A stretch of DNA of 64,000 nucleotides from Tessaracoccus aquimaris (GTDB taxonomy: Bacteria > Actinomycetota > Actinomycetes > Propionibacteriales > Propionibacteriaceae): NCBI RefSeq assembly GCF_001997345.1, contig NZ_CP019606.1, forward strand, positions 1 through 64,000, in the 5' to 3' direction. Below the pieces are notes generated by a model, which was not told the origin of the DNA, searched no databases, and worked only from the letters and a program-made list of their open reading frames with translations. The translations under genes were made by a program, and so were the position numbers. Each line of letters starts with the position of its first letter. Within the stretch, counting starts at the first letter, position 1. Below, piece by piece: positions 10,306 to 19,022 of this stretch.

Positions 10306-10407
10306 GTGGGTTCTGTTATCAAGAAGCGCCGCAAGCGTATGGCGAAGAAGAAGCACCGCAAGCTGCTGAAGCGCACGCGCATTCAGCGTCGCCGCGCTGG
10401 CAAGTAG
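10306..10407 (+). CDS. Small ribosomal subunit protein bS22 (AURKAIP1/COX24 domain)
   Basis: This 33-residue, highly basic peptide starts [18 protein letters not shown] after its GTG-encoded Met and ends RIQRRRAGK. It matches the actinobacterial AURKAIP1/COX24-domain protein found as bS22 near the decoding centre of mycobacterial 30S subunits. The GTG start has AAAGG about 6 bases upstream. The TAG stop shares its last base with the start of the glutaredoxin-like gene. Such tiny genes are often missed in annotation. Confidence 0.93.
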
Positions 10408-10697
10408 TGCACCCAGCCCCGCGGGTCCTTCTCCTGACGCGTTCCGGCTGCCACCTGTGCGTGGACGCCGAGGTCAGTGTGCGATCGACCTGCGAGGAAC
10501 TAGGTGTGGGCTGGCGCCTGCTCGACGTCGACACCGATGAGCAACTGAAGGCGAAGTACACCGACCACGTGCCGGTGACCTTCGTCGATCAGGAGTTGCT
10601 CGGATACTGGTTCGTCGACGACGAGGCCTTGCGCGAGGCCCTCCGCCGCGGCACCCCCCGACCCATCACCGACGACTGGTTGCTGGCGCACCACTGA
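10407..10697 (+). CDS. Glutaredoxin-like thioredoxin-fold protein
   Basis: This 96-residue protein has the strand and active site LLTRSGCHLCVDAE, where CHLC is the redox motif, then a cis-Pro loop in HVPVTFVDQELLGY. It belongs to the DUF836/glutaredoxin-2-like group often found beside hemD and bS22 in actinobacteria. It begins on the last base of the bS22 stop codon, so the two are translationally coupled. The redox partner is unknown; mycothiol is plausible because this organism encodes mycothiol enzymes. Confidence 0.85.
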   Translation: MHPAPRVLLLTRSGCHLCVDAEVSVRSTCEELGVGWRLLDVDTDEQLKAKYTDHVPVTFVDQELLGYWFVDDEALREALRRGTPRPITDDWLLAHH

Positions 10698-10710
10698 AAC
10701 GGAAAACTTC

Positions 10711-12309
10711 GTGACTGAGTCTTTGCACCCCGTGTCTCCGGCCTCGCCGCCGGAGTATGAAGCGACCAGTGGGTCCGTCACCTTCGTCGGCTCCGGCCCC
10801 GGCGACCTCGGCCTCCTGACCCTCTCGGGTTCCAGGGCGCTGACGTTCGCCGACGTGATCATCGTCGATCCCGCGATCGACGTCGACCACGTGAGGGCGC
10901 TCGTCTCCGCGCACTCGCAGATCCGCGTGTCCAAAGGCGACGAGGACGCGGGCCTGATCCTGCGCTCCATCGCGCAGGGCCTGAAGGTGGTGCGGCTGCA
11001 CAGCGGCGACTACTTCACCGACGCGGACGCCGACTCCGTCCTGGCTGAGGTCCTCACGCAGGCGGGCCTGCACGCGAACGTGGTGCCCGGCGTCAACCGG
11101 TGGAGCGCCGCCCTGTCCTACGGCGCGGTGACGGCCTCCGCCGCCTTCGCGGCGCTCGACGCGACCCTTGGGGTGCCCGACGTCGAGGAGTGGCCGCACG
11201 CCCAGACGCTGATCATCCGCGCCAAAGGATCCGACTCGGCGCGCGTGGCGTCGGCGGCCACCCAGCGCTACACCTCCAACGGCACGGTGTTGTCGCTTGA
11301 GAAGATGGGCACCACCTCGCAGGTCAGCGACTTGATCACCTGGCGCGACGTCACGGTCTCCGACGCGGACGAGCGGTTCTTCATCGTCGGTCCCGGCATC
11401 GACGAGAACCATCGCAGCCGGTTCGCCTGGTTCGAGGGCAAGCCGCTGTTCGACTGGCGCGTCATCGTGCCGCGCACGAAGGACGACCTCAACTCGCTCA
11501 TCGAGGAACTGGACCACTACGGCGCGACGAGCGAGATCGTGGCCACCATGTCCATCGAGCCGCCCCGCACGGAGCAGGCCATGGAGAAGGCGGTCCGCGG
11601 GCTGGTCGACGGGCGCTACCTGTGGCTCGTGTTCACCTCCCCGCACGCCGTCACCGCTATCGCGGAGCGGCTCACCGAGTACGGCCTCGACTCGCGCGCT
11701 CTGTCAGGCATCAGCCTGGCAGCAGTCGGAAGCGGGACCACCGAGGCGCTCGCACGGCTCGGCCTCGTTCCCGACCTGACGCCGGTCGTGGAGAACACCA
11801 CCGGCGCGCTCGCCAACGAGTTCCCCGCATACGACGACCTGATCGACCCGCTCAACCGGGTCCTGGTGCCGAGCGCCGACGTCGCCGTCGAACCACTCCT
11901 CGTTGGGCTCAGCCGGCTCGGCTGGGACGTCGAGGAGGTCACCGCCTACCGCACGGTGCGCGCCGCGCCTCCGCCCGCGGATGTGCGCGACGACATCAAG
12001 ACCGGCATGTTCGACGCGGTCCTCTTCACCTCCGCGACCGCCGTGCGCAACATGATCGGCATCGCTGGCAAGCCGCACGCCGCGACCGTTGTCGCCGCGA
12101 TCGGCCCCGCCACCGCCGCCGCGTGCGAGATGCACGGCCTGCGCGTCGACGTCGTCGCGGAGACCCCGACGTTCGAGTCGGTGGCCGAGGCGCTCGCCCG
12201 GTTCGCCGACCGGCGCCGCGCCGACCAGGTCGCCGCGGGCCTCCCGACCACCAAGCCGTCGCAGCGCAAGCGCCGTAAGCGCCGCAAGGTTGTTGAACCA
12301 GCCGAATAG
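10711..12309 (+). CDS. hemD: Uroporphyrinogen-III synthase fused to a degenerate methyltransferase-like domain
   Basis: The 532-residue protein has an SUMT/CobA-like N-terminal half (about 20-245) and a HemD half (about 250-500). HemD cyclises hydroxymethylbilane to uroporphyrinogen III for heme and corrinoids. The first half keeps the entry motif GSGPGDLGLLT, but the usual GGDPFVFGRG loop reads HSGDYFTDADAD, so methyltransferase activity is doubtful. The HemD half shows FTSPHAVTAI, VPSADVAVEPL and FTSATAVRN. A basic KRKRRKRRK tail follows. The start is GTG at 10711 with only a weak ribosome site. Confidence 0.88.
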   Translation: MTESLHPVSPASPPEYEATSGSVTFVGSGPGDLGLLTLSGSRALTFADVIIVDPAIDVDHVRALVSAHSQIRVSKGDEDAGLILRSIAQGLKVVRLHSGDYFTDADADSVLAEVLTQAGLHANVVPGVNRWSAALSYGAVTASAAFAALDATLGVPDVEEWPHAQTLIIRAKGSDSARVASAATQRYTSNGTVLSLEKMGTTSQVSDLITWRDVTVSDADERFFIVGPGIDENHRSRFAWFEGKPLFDWRVIVPRTKDDLNSLIEELDHYGATSEIVATMSIEPPRTEQAMEKAVRGLVDGRYLWLVFTSPHAVTAIAERLTEYGLDSRALSGISLAAVGSGTTEALARLGLVPDLTPVVENTTGALANEFPAYDDLIDPLNRVLVPSADVAVEPLLVGLSRLGWDVEEVTAYRTVRAAPPPADVRDDIKTGMFDAVLFTSATAVRNMIGIAGKPHAATVVAAIGPATAAACEMHGLRVDVVAETPTFESVAEALARFADRRRADQVAAGLPTTKPSQRKRRKRRKVVEPAE

Positions 12310-12315
12310 CCGAAT

Positions 12316-12984
12316 ATGGTGAGTGACGTGGAAAATGCGAGCATCGTGCACGTCATGCGGCACGGCCAGGTCGAAAACCCGACGGGTGTGCTGTACGGGA
12401 GGCTGCCAGGCTTCGCCCTGTCTGCCCTCGGACGCGAGATGGCGGAACGGATGGGCCAGTACTGGGCCGACGTCCCCCTGACCCATCTGAGGTGCTCGCC
12501 GCTGCAGCGGGCACAGGAGACCATGGCCCCCACCGCGGCCCGGCATGCCGACCTGACGATCGTCCCCGACGACCGCGTGATCGAGGCGGAGAACCGCTTC
12601 GAGGGCATGACCTTCGGCAAGGACAACGCGGCGCTTCGCAACCCCCGGATGTTCTGGCACATGCGCAATCCGCTCCGCCCCAGTTGGGGCGAGCCGTACA
12701 CCGCGATCGCCGCCCGGATGCGGGCCGCGATCGGCGACGCCGCCGTCGCTGCAGGCGTCGGAGGGCAGGCGCTGATCGTCAGCCACCAACTCCCCATCTG
12801 GACGGCGCGCCGCGCCGCCGAGGGGAAGCCGTTCGTGCACGACCCGCGACGCCGCGAATGCACCCTGTGCTCGGTGACCAGTTTCACGGTGCGAGACGGA
12901 GCCATCACGTCGGTCTCCTACGCGGAGCCCGTCGCCGACCTGCTGCCCGCGACCACGAAGCGCAAGTTCAAGGTCGGCACGTGA
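12316..12984 (+). CDS. Histidine phosphatase (phosphoglycerate mutase-like)
   Basis: The 222-residue protein has the catalytic motif VHVMRHGQVENP near residue 15, an LRCSPLQRAQET segment carrying phosphate-binding Arg residues, and the second His in ALIVSHQLPIW. It is the Rv0525-like phosphatase that stands at the head of the cytochrome c maturation operon in many actinobacteria. Its role there is unknown. The exact start is uncertain among ATG 12316 and GTG codons at 12319 and 12328. The stop overlaps tlpA by 4 bases. Confidence 0.85.
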   Translation: MVSDVENASIVHVMRHGQVENPTGVLYGRLPGFALSALGREMAERMGQYWADVPLTHLRCSPLQRAQETMAPTAARHADLTIVPDDRVIEAENRFEGMTFGKDNAALRNPRMFWHMRNPLRPSWGEPYTAIAARMRAAIGDAAVAAGVGGQALIVSHQLPIWTARRAAEGKPFVHDPRRRECTLCSVTSFTVRDGAITSVSYAEPVADLLPATTKRKFKVGT

Positions 12985-13541
12985 GGCGCCTGCTGGCGGT
13001 CGCGGCCCTGATGGTCCTGACCGCCTGCTCCGCGCCGACCGAAGGCGGGGCGGATGGCCAGGGTGGCGTCGGCTTCCAGAGCGGCGACGGCGCGTTCACG
13101 ATCGTTCCGGCCGACAAGCGCGTCGAGGCCCCCGTGCTGGAGGGCCCGACGGTCGACGGGGGAACCGCGTCGACCGCAGACCTGGCGGGCAAGATCATCA
13201 TCGTGAACGTGTGGGGCTCCTGGTGCGCCCCTTGCCGCGCAGAGGCCCCCGAACTGGTCAAGGCCGACGCGGAACTCGACGACGACGTCGCCTTCCTGGG
13301 CGTCAACACCCGCGACCTCGACGTCGCGCCCGCCCGGGCATTCGAGCGCAGCTTCGGGCTCACCTACCCGAGCATCTACGACCCCAACGGCAAACTGCTG
13401 CTCGGCTTCGGCCAACTGCCGCCGAAGGCGATCCCCAGCACCGTCGTGATCGACGCCGACGGCAAGGTCGCCGCGCGGGTGCTCGGCGAGGTCAACGCCA
13501 CCACGCTGGCGGGCATCGTCGACGACGTCAGGGGCGCGTGA
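12981..13541 (+). CDS. TlpA/ResA-like thiol-disulfide lipoprotein
   Basis: The 186-residue protein has a lipoprotein signal ending in the lipobox LTAC, followed by a thioredoxin-fold domain with the active site WGSWCAPCRAEAPEL and a cis-Pro loop PKAIPSTVVID. Membrane-anchored outside the cell, it would reduce the cysteine pair of apocytochrome c before heme attachment. It matches CcsX/Rv0526 in position and design. GTG at 12981 overlaps the preceding stop, and the stop overlaps ccdA by one base. Confidence 0.92.
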   Translation: MRRLLAVAALMVLTACSAPTEGGADGQGGVGFQSGDGAFTIVPADKRVEAPVLEGPTVDGGTASTADLAGKIIIVNVWGSWCAPCRAEAPELVKADAELDDDVAFLGVNTRDLDVAPARAFERSFGLTYPSIYDPNGKLLLGFGQLPPKAIPSTVVIDADGKVAARVLGEVNATTLAGIVDDVRGA

Positions 13542-14293
13542 TGCTCCTCGAGAGTTGGGCGACAGACGCGCTGACTTCCTCGATGGTCGTGGCGATCCCC
13601 GTCGCGGTGCTCGCGGGCATCGTCTCCTTCGCGTCCCCGTGCGTCCTGCCGCTGCTTCCCGGCTACCTCAGCTACGCCTCCGGCCTCGGCACCGCCGAGA
13701 TCGCCGAGGGCACCGGCCGCAAGCGACTGCTGGTGGGCGGCACTCTCGGCTTCATCCTCGGCTTCTCCATCGTCTTCGTGCTGACAGGCGCCCTGATCGG
13801 CGGCCTCGGCTCCGTGCTGCTGACCAACGCGCGGCTGATCACCATCGCGCTCGGCGTCGTGATCATCGTGCTCGGCGCCGCCTTCGCGGGCTGGCTGCCC
13901 GCCCCCTCCGGGTGGCGTCCCAACGTCGCACCCCGGCTCGGCGCCTGGGCCTCGCCGCTGCTCGGGATGGTCTTCGGCCTCAGCTTCACGCCGTGCATCG
14001 GCCCGGCGCTCGCCGTGGTGCTGACGCTCGCCTTCAACGAGGGCTCCGCCGTGCGCGGTGGCATCCTTGCCTTCTCCTACGCCCTCGGGCTGGGGCTCCC
14101 GCTGCTCGCCTTCGCGTTCGCGTTCAGCGCCCTCGCGCCGCGGCTCGCCTGGCTGAAGACGCATCAGCGGCTCATCCAGCGCATCGGCGGCATCCTGATG
14201 ATCGCCGTCGGCCTCGCCATGATCACGGGCCTGTGGGACCTGCTGATGGCCGGCCTGCGGCAGTGGGCCTCCGAGTTCGGAACGATCCTGTGA
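13541..14293 (+). CDS. ccdA: Cytochrome c biogenesis membrane protein CcdA
   Basis: The 250-residue protein has six transmembrane segments and two conserved cysteine-bearing loops, FASPCVLPLLPGYLSY and SFTPCIGPALAVVL. These cysteines carry electrons from cytoplasmic thioredoxin to the extracellular TlpA-like protein. The ATG at 13541 lies on the last base of the tlpA stop. It belongs to the system II cytochrome c maturation operon that continues with resB and ccsB. Confidence 0.95.
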   Translation: MLLESWATDALTSSMVVAIPVAVLAGIVSFASPCVLPLLPGYLSYASGLGTAEIAEGTGRKRLLVGGTLGFILGFSIVFVLTGALIGGLGSVLLTNARLITIALGVVIIVLGAAFAGWLPAPSGWRPNVAPRLGAWASPLLGMVFGLSFTPCIGPALAVVLTLAFNEGSAVRGGILAFSYALGLGLPLLAFAFAFSALAPRLAWLKTHQRLIQRIGGILMIAVGLAMITGLWDLLMAGLRQWASEFGTIL

Positions 14294-15834
14294 GCGCCCG
14301 CGGCAACCCTGTCGTCGAGTTCGTCCGGTGGGCATGGGGCCAGTTGACGAGCATGCGCACCGCGCTGGCGCTGCTGTTCCTCCTCGCGCTCGCCACCATC
14401 CCCGGATCGATGATCCCGCAGAGCACCGTCTCGCCGATCTCGGTGCTCGACTTCCAGCGCGAGCACCCCACCCTCAACAAGATCCTCGAACCGCTCGGCA
14501 TGTACCACGTGTACACCTCGCCCGCGTTCTCGGCGGTCTACCTGCTGCTGTTCGTCTCGCTGATCGGCTGCATCCTGCCGCGCATCAGCAAGTACCTGCG
14601 CGCGGTTCGCAAGCCCCCGCCGAAGCTGCCTGCCCGCATCGACCGGCTCCCCGTGGCCGCCTCCGGCGCCGTGACCCACGAGGTCGAGACGAGCCTCGAC
14701 GACGCGGAGGCGTTCCTGCGGGGCAAGCGCTACCGGACCCGCCGCACCGACGACGGGATCAGCGCGGAGCGCGGCTATCTGCGCGAGGCGGGCAACCTGG
14801 TGTTCCACACCTCGCTGGTGTTCGTCCTGATCGGCCTCGCCTGGTCGAACCTGTTCGGCTTCCACGGCAGCGCCGTCGTCGTCGAGGGCCGCGGCTTCTC
14901 CAATGTCATCACGCAGTACGACGACTTCACGGCGGGCACGCTGCTCGACACCGACCACCTGGAGCCGTTCTCCATCGACGTCGACCGCTTCACCGCGGAG
15001 TTCGAGATGGGGGAGGTGCAGCGCGGCGCCGCGCGGCGCTTCGACGCGGACGTCACCGTCAGCGACTCCTCGGGCGAACACAAGGAGTTGTTGACCGTCA
15101 ACGAACCGGTCATGACGGCGGGCGGTTCGCAGGTCAACCTGCTCGGCCACGGCTACGCCCCGTCCTTCACCGTCAAGGACGGCAACGGCGACATCGCGTT
15201 CAGCGGCCCGGTGGTGTTCCTGCCCCAGGACGGCAACTTCGCCTCGATCGGCGTGGTCAAGGTCCCGGACGCGCGCCCTGAGAGGCTCGCGTTCGAGGCG
15301 TTCTTCTATCCCACCGCGATGCTGAGCGCGCAGGGACCGCAGTCGATCTTCCCCGACGCGCTGAACCCCGAGGTCTACCTCAACGCGTGGTTCGGCGACC
15401 CGCAGGAGGAGACGGGCATCCCCGAATCCATCTACACCCTCAAGACCGACGGCCTGAAGCCGGTGCCGGGAGACGACGGCGAGCGGTTGCGCGCCGCGCT
15501 CCCAGTCGGGGGCGGCATGACGCTGCCGGACGGGCTCGGGTCGATCACCTTCGACGGCTGGCAACGCTGGGTCAAACTGCAGGTCAGCGAGACCCCCGGC
15601 AACATGATGACGCTGATCTCCATCGCGCTCGGCGTGGCGGGCCTCTGCGTCAGCCTGTTCGTCCGCCCCCGTCGCCTCTTCGTGCGGATCACAGACGGGG
15701 TGGCTACAGTGGGCGGACTCGACCGCACGGACGCCGCCTCCGGGCTGGAAGAGGAGGTGGCCGGTTTACTGGCCGCCGCCACCGCGCAACAATCGGATGA
15801 GAGTCCGACCACATCCGAGGAGCAGACCGCATGA
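14290..15834 (+). CDS. resB: Cytochrome c biogenesis protein ResB (Ccs1)
   Basis: This 514-residue protein is one half of the system II heme-cytochrome c synthase. It has an N-terminal membrane segment (TALALLFLLALATIPGSM), the PQSTVSP motif, two more segments near residues 80 and 180 with a conserved His in LVFHTSLVFVLIG, a large extracytoplasmic beta-rich domain, and a last segment near 440. It overlaps ccdA and ccsB by 4 bases each. It works with CcsB to export heme and join it to CXXCH motifs. Confidence 0.95.
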   Translation: MSARGNPVVEFVRWAWGQLTSMRTALALLFLLALATIPGSMIPQSTVSPISVLDFQREHPTLNKILEPLGMYHVYTSPAFSAVYLLLFVSLIGCILPRISKYLRAVRKPPPKLPARIDRLPVAASGAVTHEVETSLDDAEAFLRGKRYRTRRTDDGISAERGYLREAGNLVFHTSLVFVLIGLAWSNLFGFHGSAVVVEGRGFSNVITQYDDFTAGTLLDTDHLEPFSIDVDRFTAEFEMGEVQRGAARRFDADVTVSDSSGEHKELLTVNEPVMTAGGSQVNLLGHGYAPSFTVKDGNGDIAFSGPVVFLPQDGNFASIGVVKVPDARPERLAFEAFFYPTAMLSAQGPQSIFPDALNPEVYLNAWFGDPQEETGIPESIYTLKTDGLKPVPGDDGERLRAALPVGGGMTLPDGLGSITFDGWQRWVKLQVSETPGNMMTLISIALGVAGLCVSLFVRPRRLFVRITDGVATVGGLDRTDAASGLEEEVAGLLAAATAQQSDESPTTSEEQTA

Positions 15835-16742
15835 CGCTGTCCGAATGGTCCTACACGGCGATGGTGGCCGCAGCGGTCGTCTACCTGGTCGCGTTCGCGC
15901 TGTGCGCCCTCGAATGGTCGTCGGCGCGCGGGCTCGCCAAGGAGCGCCCCGAGGACGGCAGCGAGGACGTCGCCCGCACCCGGGTCGACTTCTACGGCAG
16001 GCTCGCTCTGTTCACCACCACGATCGCGGCGGTGCTGCATATCGGGGCGGTCGTGCTTCGCGGCGTCGCGGCCCAGCGGGCACCCTGGGGCAACATGTAC
16101 GAGTTCGTGACCGCAGCCATGGCGTTCGCGGTGCTGCTGTATCTGGTGTGCGCCTACCGGTTCGGGATGCGCTGGCTCGGCCTCGGCGCGAACCTGCTGT
16201 TCACCTTCGGGCTCGGGGTCGCGGTCACCCAGTTCTACGTGGACGTCGCGCCGCTGGTGCCCGCGCTGCACAGCGTCTGGTTCATCATCCACATCATCGC
16301 GGCCTGCATCTCGGGGGCGGCGTTCAACATCGCCGCGATCACCTCGATCCTGTACCTGGTGCGGGAGTCGGCAGCGAAGAGGGCGGACGCGAAGGGCGTC
16401 GAGGTCGTCGGCTATGTCGCGAAACTGCCCACCGCGAAGCGACTCGACCTGATCTCCTACCGGCTGATCGCCTTCGCCGTCCCGCTGTGGACGTTCACCA
16501 TCGTCGCGGGCTCGATCTGGGCGCAGTACGCCTGGGGACGGTTCTGGAACTGGGACCCGAAGGAGACCTGGTCCTTCATCACCTGGATCATCTACGTCGC
16601 CTACCTGCATGCCAGGGCAACGGCCGGCTGGCGGGGGCGCCCGGTCGCGATCATCTCGCTGATCGGCGTCGTCGCGTTCTGGTTCAACTTCATCGGCGTC
16701 AACCTGTTGTTCAGCGGGCTCCACTCGTACTCGGGGATCTAG
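15831..16742 (+). CDS. ccsB: Cytochrome c synthase heme-handling subunit CcsB (CcsA/ResC family)
   Basis: The 303-residue membrane protein has about eight helices and the diagnostic tryptophan-rich heme motif WGRFWNWDPKETWSFITW, with conserved His residues in VWFIIHIIAA and near the end at GLHSYSGI. It forms the complete heme-cytochrome c synthase together with ResB. The ATG lies in the resB stop (ATGA). This is the last core gene of the maturation operon; the sigma-like/GerMN gene follows after 4 bases. Confidence 0.96.
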   Translation: MTLSEWSYTAMVAAAVVYLVAFALCALEWSSARGLAKERPEDGSEDVARTRVDFYGRLALFTTTIAAVLHIGAVVLRGVAAQRAPWGNMYEFVTAAMAFAVLLYLVCAYRFGMRWLGLGANLLFTFGLGVAVTQFYVDVAPLVPALHSVWFIIHIIAACISGAAFNIAAITSILYLVRESAAKRADAKGVEVVGYVAKLPTAKRLDLISYRLIAFAVPLWTFTIVAGSIWAQYAWGRFWNWDPKETWSFITWIIYVAYLHARATAGWRGRPVAIISLIGVVAFWFNFIGVNLLFSGLHSYSGI

Positions 16743-16746
16743 GAAC

Positions 16747-18192
16747 GTGCGGGCCGACGAGAGCCCGGACTGGCTGGTCCGGCTGTACGAGGAGCAGGGT
16801 GCGACGCTGCACCGGCTCGCCGTGCTGCTGGGCGCCGAGGAAGGCTCAGGCCGAATCGTGCGGGGGGCGCTGCTCGCGCTGCACCGCCGCGGCCACCGGC
16901 TGATCGACCCCGCGGAGCGGGTCGAGTTCCTTCAGGAGACCGTCGTGCACGCCGCCCGCTCGGTGCGACCTCCGCAGCAGCCCCTCGACCTGCCCAGCGT
17001 CGAGGACCCGCGCCAGGGCGACCTGCTGAGGGCCCTCTCGGCGCTCCCTCCGCGGATGGCCGAGCTGATCGTCGTCAGCCACTACCTCGCGGTCTTCGGC
17101 CCGGAGTTGGCCGGGATCATGCGGATGTCGCTGCGGGCCTGCAACCAGAAGCTCGAGATCGCCCGCGAGACGCTGCGCGCCAACCTCGACGACGGGGAGA
17201 CCCCGCCCGCGGGCCTGGAGGCCCTCTCGCAGGAGATCACCGCCGCGCTGCGCGCCTCGGCCCGCACAGTCCAGGCCCCGGGCACCGACACCCTCGCCGC
17301 GGAGTTGGAGCAGCTCGGCGAGGGCGGCCAACTGCGGTTCGGGCCGCGCTCCGTCGTCGCGCTCACCATCGCCGCCCTCATCCTCGGACTGGTGCTCGCC
17401 GCGGTCACCAACCCCGCCGTCGCGCCCGCAGAGATGCCCCACGCCTCGCCCGACGCGGGCACCGAACCCACCGCTTCCCGCTCGATGCCCGCCATGGTGC
17501 GCGGCATCCCGATCTACTACATCGGAAGGCAGGACGGCGCGATGTACCGCGAACTGCGCGACCTGTCGTCCTCCGGCGACCTGGTTCGCTCCGCCGTCGA
17601 GGCGCTGCTGACGGTGCCGCCCGCCGACCCGGACTACGAGTCGCAGTGGGACTCCGGCCAGGTGCTCGACATCGAACAGAACGCAGACTCGATCGTCGTC
17701 GACCTGTCGGCCGACGCGTATGCAGACATCGACGGCGCACAGGAGGAGGAGCAGGCGCGCAACCAGATCGTCTACACCGTCTCCGACCTGGTCGCCAACC
17801 CCGACCTGAGCGTCCGTTTCCGCTCCGAGGGGCGGACCCCGCCCGGTGCCTTCGCCAGCGACACCGGCTTCAAGAGGGAGGGCCTCGACCCGATGCCTCT
17901 TGTGTGGATCACCACCCCGCGCAACCTGGCGCGGCTGTCGCCGGGGGAGACGAGCATCGTCGGCACCATCAAGCCGGGCTACGGCGACCCGGTCGTCCGC
18001 GTCGTCAACAGCGAGACCGGCAAGGTGATGCTCGAGGAGGCGGCGCAGACGGCGACCGTCGCGAACCAGGACGGGTGGCGCGTGTGGAGCGTGAAGCCGT
18101 CGCTGCCTGCGGGCAGGTACGAGGTGAGCGCCCGGGTCGAGGGGACCGCAGGTCGCACCATCGCCGAGACGAAGACCTTCGAGGTCGGCTGA
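16747..18192 (+). CDS. Membrane protein with sigma-factor-like N-terminus and GerMN-Gmad2 exterior
   Basis: The 481-residue protein has an unusual order. Residues 8-145 resemble an ECF sigma factor (LVRLYEEQGATLHRLAVLLG, then a region-4-like LPPRMAELIVVSHYLAVFG). A single membrane helix spans about 202-222. Residues 253-365 form a GerMN domain (VRGIPIYYIGRQDG) and 384-480 a Gmad2 immunoglobulin-like domain. This puts a possible DNA- or RNA polymerase-facing part inside and a sporulation/germination-type domain outside. It starts 4 bases after ccsB and is probably in that operon. Function unknown; a signalling role is inference. Confidence 0.75.
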   Translation: MRADESPDWLVRLYEEQGATLHRLAVLLGAEEGSGRIVRGALLALHRRGHRLIDPAERVEFLQETVVHAARSVRPPQQPLDLPSVEDPRQGDLLRALSALPPRMAELIVVSHYLAVFGPELAGIMRMSLRACNQKLEIARETLRANLDDGETPPAGLEALSQEITAALRASARTVQAPGTDTLAAELEQLGEGGQLRFGPRSVVALTIAALILGLVLAAVTNPAVAPAEMPHASPDAGTEPTASRSMPAMVRGIPIYYIGRQDGAMYRELRDLSSSGDLVRSAVEALLTVPPADPDYESQWDSGQVLDIEQNADSIVVDLSADAYADIDGAQEEEQARNQIVYTVSDLVANPDLSVRFRSEGRTPPGAFASDTGFKREGLDPMPLVWITTPRNLARLSPGETSIVGTIKPGYGDPVVRVVNSETGKVMLEEAAQTATVANQDGWRVWSVKPSLPAGRYEVSARVEGTAGRTIAETKTFEVG

Positions 18193-18193
18193 G

Positions 18194-18955
18194 TCAGTGC
18201 GTCGCGACCAGCTTGGCCAGCTTCGCCTGCAGGCGGGCCGGCGCGAGCCGGGTCGCGAACGCCATCGCCGCGTTGTTGGCGCCGTCGACCGCGTAGGGGC
18301 GGTGCCGCTTCAGGGCCTGGAAGGTCGTGTCGACGACCTGGTCGGGGGTGCGTCGCTTCGACATCACCTTGTCGTTGCCCGCGTTGGCGAAGAAGGCCGT
18401 ATCGGTCGGGCCCGGGCAGATCGCCATGGCGCGCACGCCCGTGTGCCGCAGTTCCTCCCACAGCGCGATGCTGAACCTCAGCACGTACGCCTTCGACGCC
18501 GCGTAGACGGCCATCGTCGGGATCGGCTGGAACGCGGCGGTCGAGGCCACGTTGATGATCGCGCCCCTGCGGCGGCGGATCATGCCGGGCGTCACGGCGC
18601 GGGAGAGTTCCGTCAGGGCGAGCACGTTGAGGTTCAACTCGTTCGAGATGCGGCGCGGGTCGGCGCCGGCGAACTCGCCGATGGTGCCGAATCCCGCGTT
18701 GTTGACGAGGTAGCCCACGTCGCGGCCGTCGATGGCCTCGATCAGCCTGCCGCGCTGTGCGGCGTCGCCCAGGTCGGCCGCGACGGTCTCGGTCTCGACC
18801 CGGAACCGCTTGCGCAGGTCGGCGGCGACCTCGTCCAGCCGGTCGCCGCTGCGCGCGGCAAGCAGCACATTGGTGCCACGTGAGGCGACCCGCTCCGCGA
18901 AGGCGACGCCCAGCCCGCTCGACCCACCAGTGACAACAGCCCACGAATTGCTCAT
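18194..18955 (-). CDS. Short-chain dehydrogenase/reductase
   Basis: The 253-residue classical SDR has the NAD(P) motif VVTGGSSGLGVAFAERV, the NNAGFG motif near residue 87, the catalytic Ser in INVASTAAFQP and the YAASKAY active site near 150. ARSGDRL after the second strand suggests NADP preference. The start is ATG 18955, preceded by TACAGT with a 7-base gap, so the mRNA is probably leaderless. It is divergent from mycothione reductase and converges almost directly on the GerMN gene. Substrate unknown. Confidence 0.88.
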   Translation of the reverse strand: MSNSWAVVTGGSSGLGVAFAERVASRGTNVLLAARSGDRLDEVAADLRKRFRVETETVAADLGDAAQRGRLIEAIDGRDVGYLVNNAGFGTIGEFAGADPRRISNELNLNVLALTELSRAVTPGMIRRRRGAIINVASTAAFQPIPTMAVYAASKAYVLRFSIALWEELRHTGVRAMAICPGPTDTAFFANAGNDKVMSKRRTPDQVVDTTFQALKRHRPYAVDGANNAAMAFATRLAPARLQAKLAKLVATH

Positions 18956-19022
18956 GGGCCCAACTGTAGAGGCCCGGCCAGCCCTCAAGCCTCTCCACGT
19001 GACGCCGTGACACAATGGGGCC

